A stretch of 64,000 bases of DNA from Prochlorococcus sp. AG-355-I04 (lineage in GTDB: Bacteria; Cyanobacteriota; Cyanobacteriia; PCC-6307; Cyanobiaceae): positions 62,001 through 126,000 of the forward strand of contig QCDL01000002.1 of NCBI GenBank assembly GCA_003280915.1, written 5' to 3'. A program made the translations under genes and the position numbers. Positions 20,778-30,974 of the stretch are shown one piece after another (position 1 is the first letter of the stretch; each line of letters starts with the position of its first letter). The notes beneath the pieces were generated by a model. The model had not been told where the DNA came from, did no database searches, and worked only from the letters and a program-made list of their open reading frames with translations.

Positions 20778-22060
20778 GAATTTCAAATATTGATGCAATA
20801 GCTCTTATAGATGCTAATAATTTTTACGCGTCATGTGAACAAAATATTAATCCTCATTTGAGAAATAAACCAGTAGTAATTTTATCTAATAATGACGGAT
20901 GTATCATTGCAAGAAGCCCTGAAGCGCGAGCTTTAAAAATTAAAATGGGAACTCCGTATTTTAAGGTCAAAGAAAGACTAAATAAATTAGATGTAGCAGT
21001 CTTAAGCTCAAACTACTCGCTTTATGGGGATATGAGCAGAAGACTAATGAATTTACTGAAAAACTACTGTGAACAGATAGAAATTTATTCCATTGACGAA
21101 GCATTCGTCTCGATTTCTAGACCTAATGATGAAAATCTATATCCTTGGGCAAGAAGCATAAGATCATTAATATATCAGAATCTAGGGATTACCATAACAG
21201 TAGGAATAGGAGAAAATAAAGTAAGAGCAAAAATTGCTAATAAACTGGCTAAAAATATTGATTATTCAGCTGGAATATTTGATTTAGCTAGAACCGAAAA
21301 TGAGAATAATTATTTGAAAAGAATTAGTATAGATAAGATATGGGGAGTCGGGAAACAAACCTCTAATTGGTTAAAAAGTAAAGGTATTAAAAATGCGAGA
21401 GAACTAAGAGATATGGAAGAAAATGAAATCATTAAGAAATTAGGCATCGTAGGGGAAAGACTGCAATTAGAACTGAAAGGCCATAGATGCCTGCCCATAG
21501 AAAAAAACAAGAAATCAAAAAAAGAAATTCAGGTGAGCAGAAGTTTCGGCACGCCTATCACAAAATTAGAAGACTTAACTCAAGCACTGGCAACTCACGC
21601 AATAAAAGCCTCTGAAAAAATGAGAAGTCAGAATTTACAATCATCTAATATTAGAGTATTTGCTAGAACCAGTAAATATTCAAGTCAAAATTATCAAAGA
21701 AGTGCTCATAGAAAACTTACAAATGCAACAGATGACACAAATAATATTTTAAAAATAGTAGTTGAATTATCTAAAGAAATTTATAATCCCGAATATAAAT
21801 TCTCAAAAGCTGGTGTTTTAATGCAGGATTTAACAAATAGCGAATATTTACAGCAATCAGTTATAAATTACAAATCTCAGAAAGTCTTAAAAAAATCAAC
21901 AAATCTTATGAAAACGATTGATTTATTAAATAAAAGGTTTAATAACAATGCAATTACATGGGCCATTACAAAAAATCCACAAAGTTGGAAGATGAATAAG
22001 AATTTCTTAAGTCGCTCATCTACAACTGATATAGAACAAATCCCAACTATAGTAAAGTAA
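20774..22060 (+). CDS. umuC: UmuC, Y-family DNA polymerase V catalytic subunit
   Basis: 'ALIDANNFYASCEQ', 'YSIDEAFVS', 'SLYGDMSRR'. Confidence 0.95.
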   Translation: MRISNIDAIALIDANNFYASCEQNINPHLRNKPVVILSNNDGCIIARSPEARALKIKMGTPYFKVKERLNKLDVAVLSSNYSLYGDMSRRLMNLLKNYCEQIEIYSIDEAFVSISRPNDENLYPWARSIRSLIYQNLGITITVGIGENKVRAKIANKLAKNIDYSAGIFDLARTENENNYLKRISIDKIWGVGKQTSNWLKSKGIKNARELRDMEENEIIKKLGIVGERLQLELKGHRCLPIEKNKKSKKEIQVSRSFGTPITKLEDLTQALATHAIKASEKMRSQNLQSSNIRVFARTSKYSSQNYQRSAHRKLTNATDDTNNILKIVVELSKEIYNPEYKFSKAGVLMQDLTNSEYLQQSVINYKSQKVLKKSTNLMKTIDLLNKRFNNNAITWAITKNPQSWKMNKNFLSRSSTTDIEQIPTIVK

Positions 22061-22067
22061 AAAAAGA

Positions 22068-22535
22068 ATGGAATTTATATTATTTTTGAGCAAATTAGAT
22101 AAAGAGATTCTTAACTTGTTAATGAAAGCAAACTACATAGTTGAAGAAAATAAAATTGAATGTCTATTAAACAAAGAAATAAAAGGGCTACATAATTTTA
22201 AAGAAAATAAGATAATAATATGTACTGAAAATGCAAAAAGGAAAACAAATTATAGAAATAAGAATCAACAACCAAATAAAGATAACTTCAAAACAGAAAG
22301 GGCGATAAGAAAAGCATTAAGACACGAAGCAACTCATGCGATACAAAAATGTAATGACAATAAAACAATAGGAGATATAAAAAAATTAGAAAGAAAATTA
22401 CATCAAAGTAAAAGAAAAGCATTAGAGTTCTCTAGTTCAAATTTTTCTGGGACTTATTCGAAAGAAGTAGAAGCTTATGTTCTTGAAGATAAACCCAAAA
22501 AAGTTAAAAACTTGATTAAAAAATACTGCCTATAA
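22068..22535 (+). CDS. Small putative zincin-like protein with HEATH motif (function unknown)
   Basis: 'RKALRHEATHAIQKC' HEXXH-type motif; 7 bp after umuC. Confidence 0.65.
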   Translation: MEFILFLSKLDKEILNLLMKANYIVEENKIECLLNKEIKGLHNFKENKIIICTENAKRKTNYRNKNQQPNKDNFKTERAIRKALRHEATHAIQKCNDNKTIGDIKKLERKLHQSKRKALEFSSSNFSGTYSKEVEAYVLEDKPKKVKNLIKKYCL

Positions 22536-22551
22536 ATTAAAAATTTTTATA

Positions 22552-24606
22552 TTAACTAGCGAGGAAATTGCCACAACGTTGTTTGTCTAAGAAATTTATA
22601 TGTTGTCTTTCTAGGTAATATAATTCCTGAAATTTAATGGCATCTGAGTTTAAATCCTGAAAAAGATCATCTATCTCTTTATTTGTATTTGAAGAACCTG
22701 AAGAAGGATTATCAATTAAGATAGATATACAATTTTCTAAAGTTTTTAATCTTTGAGATCCCCAAGATTCTATTAAATGTCTACATCTTTTTAGAGAATT
22801 ATATTTCTCAAGAAGTGATAATGTTCCTAATAAATTGTCCTTAGGATTACTAAGCAATGTTAAAAAGAACTCATTTGGATTAATAAAAATATTAATTTTA
22901 TTTGATAAATCAGGATTATTGAGAGCCAAGTAGTCAGGTAGAAGTGAAATTAAGTTAATAGAAGAAAAATCTTTTAGAAGATTTTGACTATTTGATTGTT
23001 TTAAATCATTTAAGTAATTTAAACCTAAATTATTTTGTTCAATTTTTGAAATAGCTTCCCATAAAGTTTGAATATAACTAGTATTAAAACCATGAATTTC
23101 TCTTTTGAGAAATTCATCACGAATAAATAGCCTAAGATCTAGACAATGTAAATAATAAAAAATTATTTCCGATTCATTTTTCTCCCGACGGGAAATTTCA
23201 TTTGGTTGTTCAAATTTTTTTGATCTACCATGCCAACGAAATCCCTTTACTTGATTTCTTAAATCTTGTTCAAACTGTATTGCTAATCTAGCTTGTCCTT
23301 TACTTAATTGTTCGGAAACTTTTTGTAAATAATGAGTTCTGGTTGATGATTGAGGTAATTTACTCAACAATTTTACCAATGAAGAAATAACACTTTGGAA
23401 AATTTCAGACTTAGTTAAATCTTGATCTTTAAATATCTGATCAATCTCCCAATCAATCCAAAAGGATGAATTATCAATTAAATTAAAATAATCTTCAGGT
23501 GTGTGACTATTCAAATATTCGTCTGGATCTTTAAAATGACTTAGTTGAAGTATCTTAAGATTAATTTGATCATGAAGGGATAGGGTCTCAACTTCTTTAA
23601 TTACTCTTTTTGTAGCTAAAATTCCTGCATTATCAGAATCAAAATTCAAAATTATATTTTTATTATCTGTACATCTACATAGTTGAGAAATTTGATACTT
23701 ATTTAATGATGTACCTAGGGAAGCTACAGAATTAGTTATACCCTTTGAATGAAGAGAAATAACATCAAAGTAGCCTTCAACAATAATAGCTTTATCTCTT
23801 TTTCTAATATCACTAGAAGCTTTTTCGAAGGCAAACAACATTTTTCCCTTTTCAAATATCTCTGATTCAGGAGAATTAAGATATTTGGGTTCCTGACCAT
23901 CAAGAGATCTTCCTCCAAAGGCAACTACTCTTCCCTGCATATCATGTATTGGAACAATTAATCTATTTCTAAAACGATCATAAATCTTGTCAGAATTATC
24001 TTTAGAAATTGCAAGGCCTGAAGCTAATATTAAATTAATGGGGAATTTTTCTACCTTGGAAAGATAATTGAATAAATCATTCCATGAATTTGGGGCAAAA
24101 CCTAATTCAAAGTTATCAATAATCTTTTTACTCAAGTTTCTCTTAGATGTTAAATATTTCATAGCTTCAAAACCAAGAGAATTATTTAATTGAGACTTGA
24201 ACCAATTTTTAGTGACTCTTAATATTTTATAAAGTTCTTCCTTTCTAGATAGTTGTTTTTTATAGGCTTCTGCTTGGGGACCCTCAAGATTTTCAACATT
24301 AATATTATTTTTTTTAGCGAGAGAAAGTACAACATCTGAAAAATTTGCACGAGTAAATTCCATTAAAAATTTAATAGAGTTTCCACCTGCACCACAAGAA
24401 AAACAGTAATAAAATTGTTTAGTTGGTGATACTGTCATAGATGGCTTAGTATCATCATGAAAAGGACAAATCCCAACAAATTCCTTGCCTTTCTTCTTAA
24501 GAACAATATGTTCAGATATAACGTCAACGATATCTGCTTTTTCCTTAACCTCTTGAATAGTTCTTGGGTGTATAGAATGAACCATTGAGATTTTTATCAA
24601 AAACAA
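22552..24606 (-). CDS. dnaG: DNA primase
   Basis: Zn-finger 'CPFHDDTKPSMTVSPTKQFYYCFSCGAGGN', toprim 'IIVEGYFDVISLHSKG'. Confidence 0.96.
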   Translation of the reverse strand: MFLIKISMVHSIHPRTIQEVKEKADIVDVISEHIVLKKKGKEFVGICPFHDDTKPSMTVSPTKQFYYCFSCGAGGNSIKFLMEFTRANFSDVVLSLAKKNNINVENLEGPQAEAYKKQLSRKEELYKILRVTKNWFKSQLNNSLGFEAMKYLTSKRNLSKKIIDNFELGFAPNSWNDLFNYLSKVEKFPINLILASGLAISKDNSDKIYDRFRNRLIVPIHDMQGRVVAFGGRSLDGQEPKYLNSPESEIFEKGKMLFAFEKASSDIRKRDKAIIVEGYFDVISLHSKGITNSVASLGTSLNKYQISQLCRCTDNKNIILNFDSDNAGILATKRVIKEVETLSLHDQINLKILQLSHFKDPDEYLNSHTPEDYFNLIDNSSFWIDWEIDQIFKDQDLTKSEIFQSVISSLVKLLSKLPQSSTRTHYLQKVSEQLSKGQARLAIQFEQDLRNQVKGFRWHGRSKKFEQPNEISRREKNESEIIFYYLHCLDLRLFIRDEFLKREIHGFNTSYIQTLWEAISKIEQNNLGLNYLNDLKQSNSQNLLKDFSSINLISLLPDYLALNNPDLSNKINIFINPNEFFLTLLSNPKDNLLGTLSLLEKYNSLKRCRHLIESWGSQRLKTLENCISILIDNPSSGSSNTNKEIDDLFQDLNSDAIKFQELYYLERQHINFLDKQRCGNFLAS

Positions 24607-24679
24607 ATAATGATTTATTTGTTATAGGTCAAAATCAAATAAGAATCTACTTAATTTCACAATAAAAATATTTTTTTAA

Positions 24680-25570
24680 ATGATAAATGTCGAAGAATTA
24701 GAAAAAAAATTTAATTCATTAAATAAGTTTAATTTGGTATTTGCTTCATTCTTCTTTAGTTTGATGACTTTATGCGTTAAAAATATTGATAAAAGGATAC
24801 CTATTTATGAATTGGTTTTATTCAGATCATTGTTAAGTTTAATTATTACATTATTCATAATTAATCTAAAAAAAATAGATCCTTGGGGCAAGAATAAACC
24901 ATTACTTATCTTAAGAGGTGTTTTAGGAACTTTAGCATTAGTTTGCATTTTTCATGCGATAAGAAATATGCCCCTTAGTATATCTACTGTCATTCAGTAC
25001 ACATACCCTATCTTTATTTCTATATTCGCTGGCATATTTATAAACGAAAAAATAACTCGGAATATAATTTTTGCTTTAATTATTGGCTGGATTGGAATAT
25101 TAGTAATATTAAATCCAAGTCAATTATCAAATATAAACGTTGAAATTGAAAATGTTACGATTTCGATCGCATTTCTTGGGGCAATCTGCACTGCATTGGC
25201 TTACGTTACAGTTAAGAAACTTTCATTTACTGAAGATGTTTATGTAATTATTGAATATTTTCCACTTGTTTCTTTCATAACTTTATTGCCAATTGTATTA
25301 ATGAACTGGGTTACCCCAACTTGGAATGAATTAGTTTGGATAATTGGCATTGGCTTATTTACTCAATTAGGTCAGACTTTCTTAACTATAGGATTAAAAA
25401 AATTACCTGCTTCTGACGCTTCAACAATTAACTATTTGCAAGTTTTATTCGGATCAATTTGGGGGATTTTGTTTTTTAGTGAAATAATAAACATAAATTT
25501 TTTAATAGGAGCTTCACTAGTTTTATTAGGAACTATTATATCTACTACCAAAATAATCAAAAAGACATAG
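24680..25570 (+). CDS. EamA/DMT-family permease
   Basis: Ten-TM pattern, 'LRGVLGTLALVCIFHAIRNMPLSISTVIQYTYPIF'. Confidence 0.85.
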   Translation: MINVEELEKKFNSLNKFNLVFASFFFSLMTLCVKNIDKRIPIYELVLFRSLLSLIITLFIINLKKIDPWGKNKPLLILRGVLGTLALVCIFHAIRNMPLSISTVIQYTYPIFISIFAGIFINEKITRNIIFALIIGWIGILVILNPSQLSNINVEIENVTISIAFLGAICTALAYVTVKKLSFTEDVYVIIEYFPLVSFITLLPIVLMNWVTPTWNELVWIIGIGLFTQLGQTFLTIGLKKLPASDASTINYLQVLFGSIWGILFFSEIININFLIGASLVLLGTIISTTKIIKKT

Positions 25571-25594
25571 AATATTAATAGAATTATTAAATCG

Positions 25595-25951
25595 GTGAAA
25601 TTTTATTATTTAGCTTTATTATTTTGTTTTTCTCCTATTCTTCAAGTTAAAGCATCAACCCCAAAGTCAGTAACTTGTACAAGAACTGAATATAGAGAGG
25701 AGTATATTCCTGGAACGAAAACAAACCCAGGCTACGTAAAAAGTTATGAAGTGGACGTTATAGTACCTTGTGGAGGTCAAAGCAAAGCTGAAAAAATAGA
25801 TGATAACGACTGTAGTGAAGGTTCTGTTATAGGTGGTCTTCTTGGTGCAGGAATTGCATTATCCTCATCTAGAGGGAAAGACAGGTTTTGGGCCGTACCT
25901 GCTGGCGGGACGGCAGGAGCGCTAATTGGATGTCAGGTGGATGGTGGTTAA
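25595..25951 (+). CDS. Secreted Cys-rich, glycine-zipper-like conserved hypothetical
   Basis: Signal peptide, 'YIPGTKTNPGYVKSYEVDVIVPCGG', Gly-rich 'GGLLGAGIAL...GGTAGALIGC'; GTG start. Confidence 0.65.
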   Translation: MKFYYLALLFCFSPILQVKASTPKSVTCTRTEYREEYIPGTKTNPGYVKSYEVDVIVPCGGQSKAEKIDDNDCSEGSVIGGLLGAGIALSSSRGKDRFWAVPAGGTAGALIGCQVDGG

Positions 25952-26629
25952 TTGATTAGTTGGATAAATGGAGATTTAGTTGATTTATGGCAATCTAATC
26001 AAAAATTTTTTGTTTTAATAAATTGTCAAGGATTAGGATACGAAATACAAATACTTGAATCCCTTTTTATAAAATTAAAAACAAATCAGATATCTAATAA
26101 AAACATTACTCTTTGGATAAAGCATATTAAGAAAGAAGATTCGGATTTATTATTTGGCTTTACATCAAAGGAGCAAAAGAATTTCTTTATTGAAATTTTA
26201 AGTATTCGAGGAGTTGGATCTCAAATTGGTATTGGGATATTAAACAAATTTTCTATTAGTGAAGTTGTAAATGCAATAAAAACACAAAACAAAAAATTAA
26301 TTTGTTCCATACCTGGTATAGGACAAAAAATGAGTGACAGATTAATTTTAGAATTAAAAAGTAAATTTAAAAGTGAAATAAAATTATCAGAAGAAAAAAG
26401 CAAAGCTGAATTTGAGATTAAGGACCTTGAGATAAAAAAAATGATAGAAGACCTTGAGTTAACTCTTCAATCATTAAGTTACAAAAACAAAGAAATAAAG
26501 ACTATTTTGCCAATTATTATTAAAGAAATAGATCTTCATGGTAAAAAAGAAAATAATTTATCATTTGAAAATCTATTGAAATCAGCTATGCATTATCTAG
26601 ATAAGGATAGTAGTAATTTAGCTATATGA
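25952..26629 (+). CDS. ruvA: Holliday junction DNA helicase subunit RuvA
   Basis: 'GFTSKEQKNFFIEILSIRGVGSQIGIGIL', 'IPGIGQKMSDRLILELKSK'. Confidence 0.9.
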   Translation: MISWINGDLVDLWQSNQKFFVLINCQGLGYEIQILESLFIKLKTNQISNKNITLWIKHIKKEDSDLLFGFTSKEQKNFFIEILSIRGVGSQIGIGILNKFSISEVVNAIKTQNKKLICSIPGIGQKMSDRLILELKSKFKSEIKLSEEKSKAEFEIKDLEIKKMIEDLELTLQSLSYKNKEIKTILPIIIKEIDLHGKKENNLSFENLLKSAMHYLDKDSSNLAI

Positions 26630-26662
26630 CGTAGTATCATAGACTTAAAAGAAATAAACTTT

Positions 26663-26932
26663 ATGTCATTAGATACAGCTGAAAAACAGAATCTGATTGA
26701 AAATCATCAAGTACATACAACTGATACAGGCTCAGTTGAAGTTCAGGTGGCATTGCTTTCTAAAAAAATTTCGAAATTAAGTGACCATCTCCAAGAAAAC
26801 ATTCATGATTTCGCTTCAAGGCAAGGATTATTAAAAATGATTGGTAAAAGGAAAAGATTACTGTCTTACTTAAAAGATAAAAACGTTCAGAAATATCAAG
26901 AACTAGTAAAGAAAATTGGAATCAGAGGATGA
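26663..26932 (+). CDS. rpsO: 30S ribosomal protein S15
   Basis: '[48 protein letters not shown]'. Confidence 0.97.
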   Translation: MSLDTAEKQNLIENHQVHTTDTGSVEVQVALLSKKISKLSDHLQENIHDFASRQGLLKMIGKRKRLLSYLKDKNVQKYQELVKKIGIRG

Positions 26933-26941
26933 TCTCAATTA

Positions 26942-27391
26942 ATGAAAAAAAAGCAATCAAAAAAAAAGACACAAAATAAAAAGAAAAAAAACTATTCAGA
27001 GACAAATGCTTTCGCTAATCTAGATAGAACATCTATTCCTGTAGCCAAACCAAAGCGATCATCAAGTGGAATACCTAAATATGTTGCTGATAGAATGGCA
27101 AGAAGAATATTTTTTACAGCTGGAATACCAACAATATTAGGAATGTCTGTTTTTGTTGTAAGCTACATTATCGTTACAAGAAATATTGCTGAAATTCCCC
27201 CTTCCTCCACCATCGCAATTTCAGCATTTTTTTTCTTGTTAGGTCTTGCAGGATTGAGTTTTGGAATATTATCAGCTAGTTGGGATAAAGAGCCTGGATC
27301 TTTTTTTGGTATTGAAAATATCCCAATGAACATACAACGCGCAAAAGCTGCCTTTAAACCGGCAACTCAAAATTTTGAGGATAAAAGTTAA
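26942..27391 (+). CDS. PAM68-like photosystem II assembly protein (DUF3464)
   Basis: Basic N-term then 'IPKYVADRMARRIFFTAGIPTILGMSVFVVSY', 'LSASWDKEPGSFFGIEN'. Confidence 0.87.
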   Translation: MKKKQSKKKTQNKKKKNYSETNAFANLDRTSIPVAKPKRSSSGIPKYVADRMARRIFFTAGIPTILGMSVFVVSYIIVTRNIAEIPPSSTIAISAFFFLLGLAGLSFGILSASWDKEPGSFFGIENIPMNIQRAKAAFKPATQNFEDKS

Positions 27392-27392
27392 T

Positions 27393-30300
27393 CTATGAAA
27401 CTAAAGATTTCAAATTAACTTGAAATGATTTATCTTCTAATAATTTGCAAGCTCCTTGAATATCTCCAATACAGAATTGTTCACCAAATTTAACGTAGGT
27501 AACACTATTTTTATTTCTAACTGCAGCTAAAACTGGAATCTTGATTCCACATCTACCTTTATCTGGTTTAAATTTAATTAAGCAGTCTCTCAAAGTATTT
27601 TGTACTCTTACATCTGATGCTTGAGAACTTTCAAGATTAATAATTAGCAATTTAAGGTTATCGATTTCTCTACAATCATCAATTATTAATTGCGTCCTAT
27701 CACTTTTTTTATCAATTGTTCCCCATACCAGTAACCTAGTATCAGTAAGAAGAAATTCTGATAATCTGAAATAGGTTTTTGGAAAAACTATTGCTTCGCA
27801 ACTTCCAGAAAGATCTTCTAGCTGCACTATTGCCATCCTATCTCCTTTTCTCGTTGTAATTTGCTTCAAATCAGGGATCATTCCAACTAGAGAGACTTTG
27901 GTTCTGTCTTTTGTTTCTTCTAACTGCGAAATGCTTATAGGAGATATAAGTTTTGCTGGCTTAGTTAAATGCTTTAGAGGATGATCAGATAAATAAAAGC
28001 CTAATAGCTGTTTTTCTAACTTTAACTTCTCAATAAGTGAATAATCATCAACCTTAGCTAATTGTGAATCTGAAAAAGCAACATTAGAAAATTCTTCTTT
28101 AGAATCAAATAGATTTCCTTGCCCCGATAACCTATCACGATTTCTTGAAGAGGCCCACTCAATAACATGTTCGAGATCTGACAATAACTGAGCTCTATTA
28201 TTATCATTTGAGAACTCATCTAGTGCACCACAATGAATTAAAGATTCTAGACTTCTTTTGTTAAGAACATTAGTAGGTAAACGATCGCACAAATCCGATA
28301 ATGACTTAAAGATTCCAAAACCATTTCGGTTTTCAATTATATTTCTTATTGCAGAATCTCCTAAATTTTTAATTGCAGATAGCCCGAATAAAATCTGATT
28401 ATTCTTTATAGTAAAATCAACCCCAGAAAAATTAATGCTTGGTGAAATAACTTCTATTCCCATGGAATAACAATTAGAAATATATCTTTGCATCTTGTCG
28501 CTTGAGCCTGAATTTACGCTTAAGAGTGCTGCCATATACGCAACAGGAAAATGAGCCTTTAAAAATGCAGTTTGATAAGTTACAGCACCATAAGCAGTTG
28601 AGTGACTTTTGTTAAAACAATATTCTGCGAATAAAACCATTTGATCAAAAAGATCATTTGCTAATTTTTCATTTACACCTTTCTTCATAGAACCGTCTAC
28701 AAAAATATTCCTATGCTTTACCATCTCAGATACTTTCTTTTTCCCCATTGCTCTTCTAAGTAAATCAGCATCCCCTAAAGAATAACCGGCTAAATCTTGA
28801 GCAATTTTCATGATTTGCTCTTGGTAAACCATAATTCCATAGGTTTCAGTGAGAATTGACTTAATAAAAGGATGAGGGAAATCAACCTTTTCGTTACCAT
28901 TTTTTCGATTTATAAATTTAGGGATAAGGCCTGCATCAAGAGGACCAGGTCTATAAAGAGCCAGTATGGACGAAATATCCTCTAGAGAGTTAGGCTTGAA
29001 ATCCTTAACGACCTGTTTCATACCTGAAGATTCAAGTTGAAAAATACCTTCAAGATCTCCTCTCCCAATAAGCTCAAAGGTTTTACAATCATTTTGAGGT
29101 AACTCATCTATATTTAATTTCCTTCCAGTAGATTGATTAATAAGAGAAACTGTCTTTTCAATCATCGTAAGATTTTTAAGACCCAAGAAATCCATTTTCA
29201 ATAATCCCAGTGATTCGATATCGTCCATAGAATATTGGGTTATTATTTGTCCTTCATTATTTCTTTGAAGAGGTACAAGTTCGTCAAGAGGATCTGATGC
29301 TATAACAACTCCAGCAGCATGAACTCCATATGTTTTATTAGTTCCTTCAATTCTTAAAGCCAAATCAACCCATTTTTTCACCCTATTATCATTAATATAT
29401 TTTTCTCTAAACTCTTGGCTAGGAGAATTCTTATCAATCATTTCATTTAATTTATGGGGTTTCCCTCTTACAACCGGTATTAACTTAGCCAATTTATCCG
29501 CCTCTCCATACGGTATATCAAGAACTCTTGCAACATCTTTTAAAACCGCCTTAGAAGTCATCTTATTGAAAGTAATTATTTGCGCAACTTTATCCTCACC
29601 ATAACGATTAGTAACATAATCTATGACTTCATTTCTCCTATCAATACAAAAATCGGTATCAATATCTGGCATTGACTTTCTTGCTGGATTTAAAAATCTC
29701 TCAAACAACAATCCATGCTCAACAGGATCTATATTTGTAATTTGAAGAGCATAAGCTACTAGTGACCCTGCGGCAGAACCTCTACCTGGTCCTACAGGGA
29801 TAGAGTTATCTCTAGCAAATTTGATGTAGTCCCAAACAACCAAAAAATAATCTGGGAAGCCCATATCTTTAATAATTTTTAATTCGGAAGATAGTCTTTT
29901 TTTATAGTTCTCATCAACCTCTGTAAGATCATTTTTTTTAAGTCTTTTCAAAAGGCCTTTATAAGTTAAATTTGTAAGAAAAGAAAATGAATCTGTATCT
30001 TCATTTAGAGGAAATTTTGGCATTCTATAATTACCAAACAAATCAAATACTTCAACTTTTTTAGAAATTTCTACTGTATTGTTTACTGCCTCAATAATTG
30101 AGTCATCATCAATATGATCTTTAAAAAGTTCAAGCATTTCACCTTCACTTTTAATATATTCTGTACCGGTATATCTCAATCTTTTTTCATCAGTTATTAG
30201 CTTTCCTGTTAATACACAAAGCAAAGCGTCATGTGCTTCAACATCCATACTTGATAAGTAGTGAGCGTCGTTGGTGGCGATGACTTTTATTTGGTGTTTC

Positions 30301-30896
30301 TTACCAATTTTTATTAATTCAACATTAACAATTCTATCTTCAATCGAACCATGATCTTGTATTTCTAGATAAAAGTCGTCTGCAAATAATTTTTTATACC
30401 AAAGAGCTATATCCTCTGCTACGTCCAATCTACCTTTTAGGATAGCTTGAGGAATCTCTCCACCAAGACAAGCTGTAGATACTATGAGGCCATCACTATA
30501 TTTGCTTAAAAGAGATTTATCAATACATGGTCTAGAGAAAATGCCTCGACCTCTCATCCCATTTAGGTGGCTTATTGTTGTTAACTTTACTAGATTCTTA
30601 TAGCCAGTATAATTTTTTGCTAAAACCACCAAATGATATCTTTTTTCTTTTTTTGGTTGAGGATCATCAATAGAACCATTAATCACGTACATTTCATTAC
30701 CAATAATTGGCTTTATACCTTTCTCTTTACACTTCTTGACCAAGTCAAGAACACCATACATAACTCCATGATCAGTGAGAGCTATCGATTCCATCCCAAG
30801 ATCAGAAGCTCTATCTACAATTTTTGAAATTTGACTGGCACCATCAAGTAAGCTGTAGTCACTATGATTATGAAGCGGAACGAAAGCCATATTCAA
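27393..30896 (-). CDS. dnaE: DNA polymerase III subunit alpha
   Basis: PHP 'FVPLHNHSDYSLLDGA', 'GPGRGSAAGSLVAYAL', 'PDIDTDFCIDRR'. Confidence 0.97.
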   Translation of the reverse strand: MNMAFVPLHNHSDYSLLDGASQISKIVDRASDLGMESIALTDHGVMYGVLDLVKKCKEKGIKPIIGNEMYVINGSIDDPQPKKEKRYHLVVLAKNYTGYKNLVKLTTISHLNGMRGRGIFSRPCIDKSLLSKYSDGLIVSTACLGGEIPQAILKGRLDVAEDIALWYKKLFADDFYLEIQDHGSIEDRIVNVELIKIGKKHQIKVIATNDAHYLSSMDVEAHDALLCVLTGKLITDEKRLRYTGTEYIKSEGEMLELFKDHIDDDSIIEAVNNTVEISKKVEVFDLFGNYRMPKFPLNEDTDSFSFLTNLTYKGLLKRLKKNDLTEVDENYKKRLSSELKIIKDMGFPDYFLVVWDYIKFARDNSIPVGPGRGSAAGSLVAYALQITNIDPVEHGLLFERFLNPARKSMPDIDTDFCIDRRNEVIDYVTNRYGEDKVAQIITFNKMTSKAVLKDVARVLDIPYGEADKLAKLIPVVRGKPHKLNEMIDKNSPSQEFREKYINDNRVKKWVDLALRIEGTNKTYGVHAAGVVIASDPLDELVPLQRNNEGQIITQYSMDDIESLGLLKMDFLGLKNLTMIEKTVSLINQSTGRKLNIDELPQNDCKTFELIGRGDLEGIFQLESSGMKQVVKDFKPNSLEDISSILALYRPGPLDAGLIPKFINRKNGNEKVDFPHPFIKSILTETYGIMVYQEQIMKIAQDLAGYSLGDADLLRRAMGKKKVSEMVKHRNIFVDGSMKKGVNEKLANDLFDQMVLFAEYCFNKSHSTAYGAVTYQTAFLKAHFPVAYMAALLSVNSGSSDKMQRYISNCYSMGIEVISPSINFSGVDFTIKNNQILFGLSAIKNLGDSAIRNIIENRNGFGIFKSLSDLCDRLPTNVLNKRSLESLIHCGALDEFSNDNNRAQLLSDLEHVIEWASSRNRDRLSGQGNLFDSKEEFSNVAFSDSQLAKVDDYSLIEKLKLEKQLLGFYLSDHPLKHLTKPAKLISPISISQLEETKDRTKVSLVGMIPDLKQITTRKGDRMAIVQLEDLSGSCEAIVFPKTYFRLSEFLLTDTRLLVWGTIDKKSDRTQLIIDDCREIDNLKLLIINLESSQASDVRVQNTLRDCLIKFKPDKGRCGIKIPVLAAVRNKNSVTYVKFGEQFCIGDIQGACKLLEDKSFQVNLKSLVS

Positions 30897-30974
30897 ATAA
30901 TTTATATATATAAGATAGAGAAAATTTCTAAAAGATCTATACTTTGTGATTACAAATTAATTATTAATACAAAT

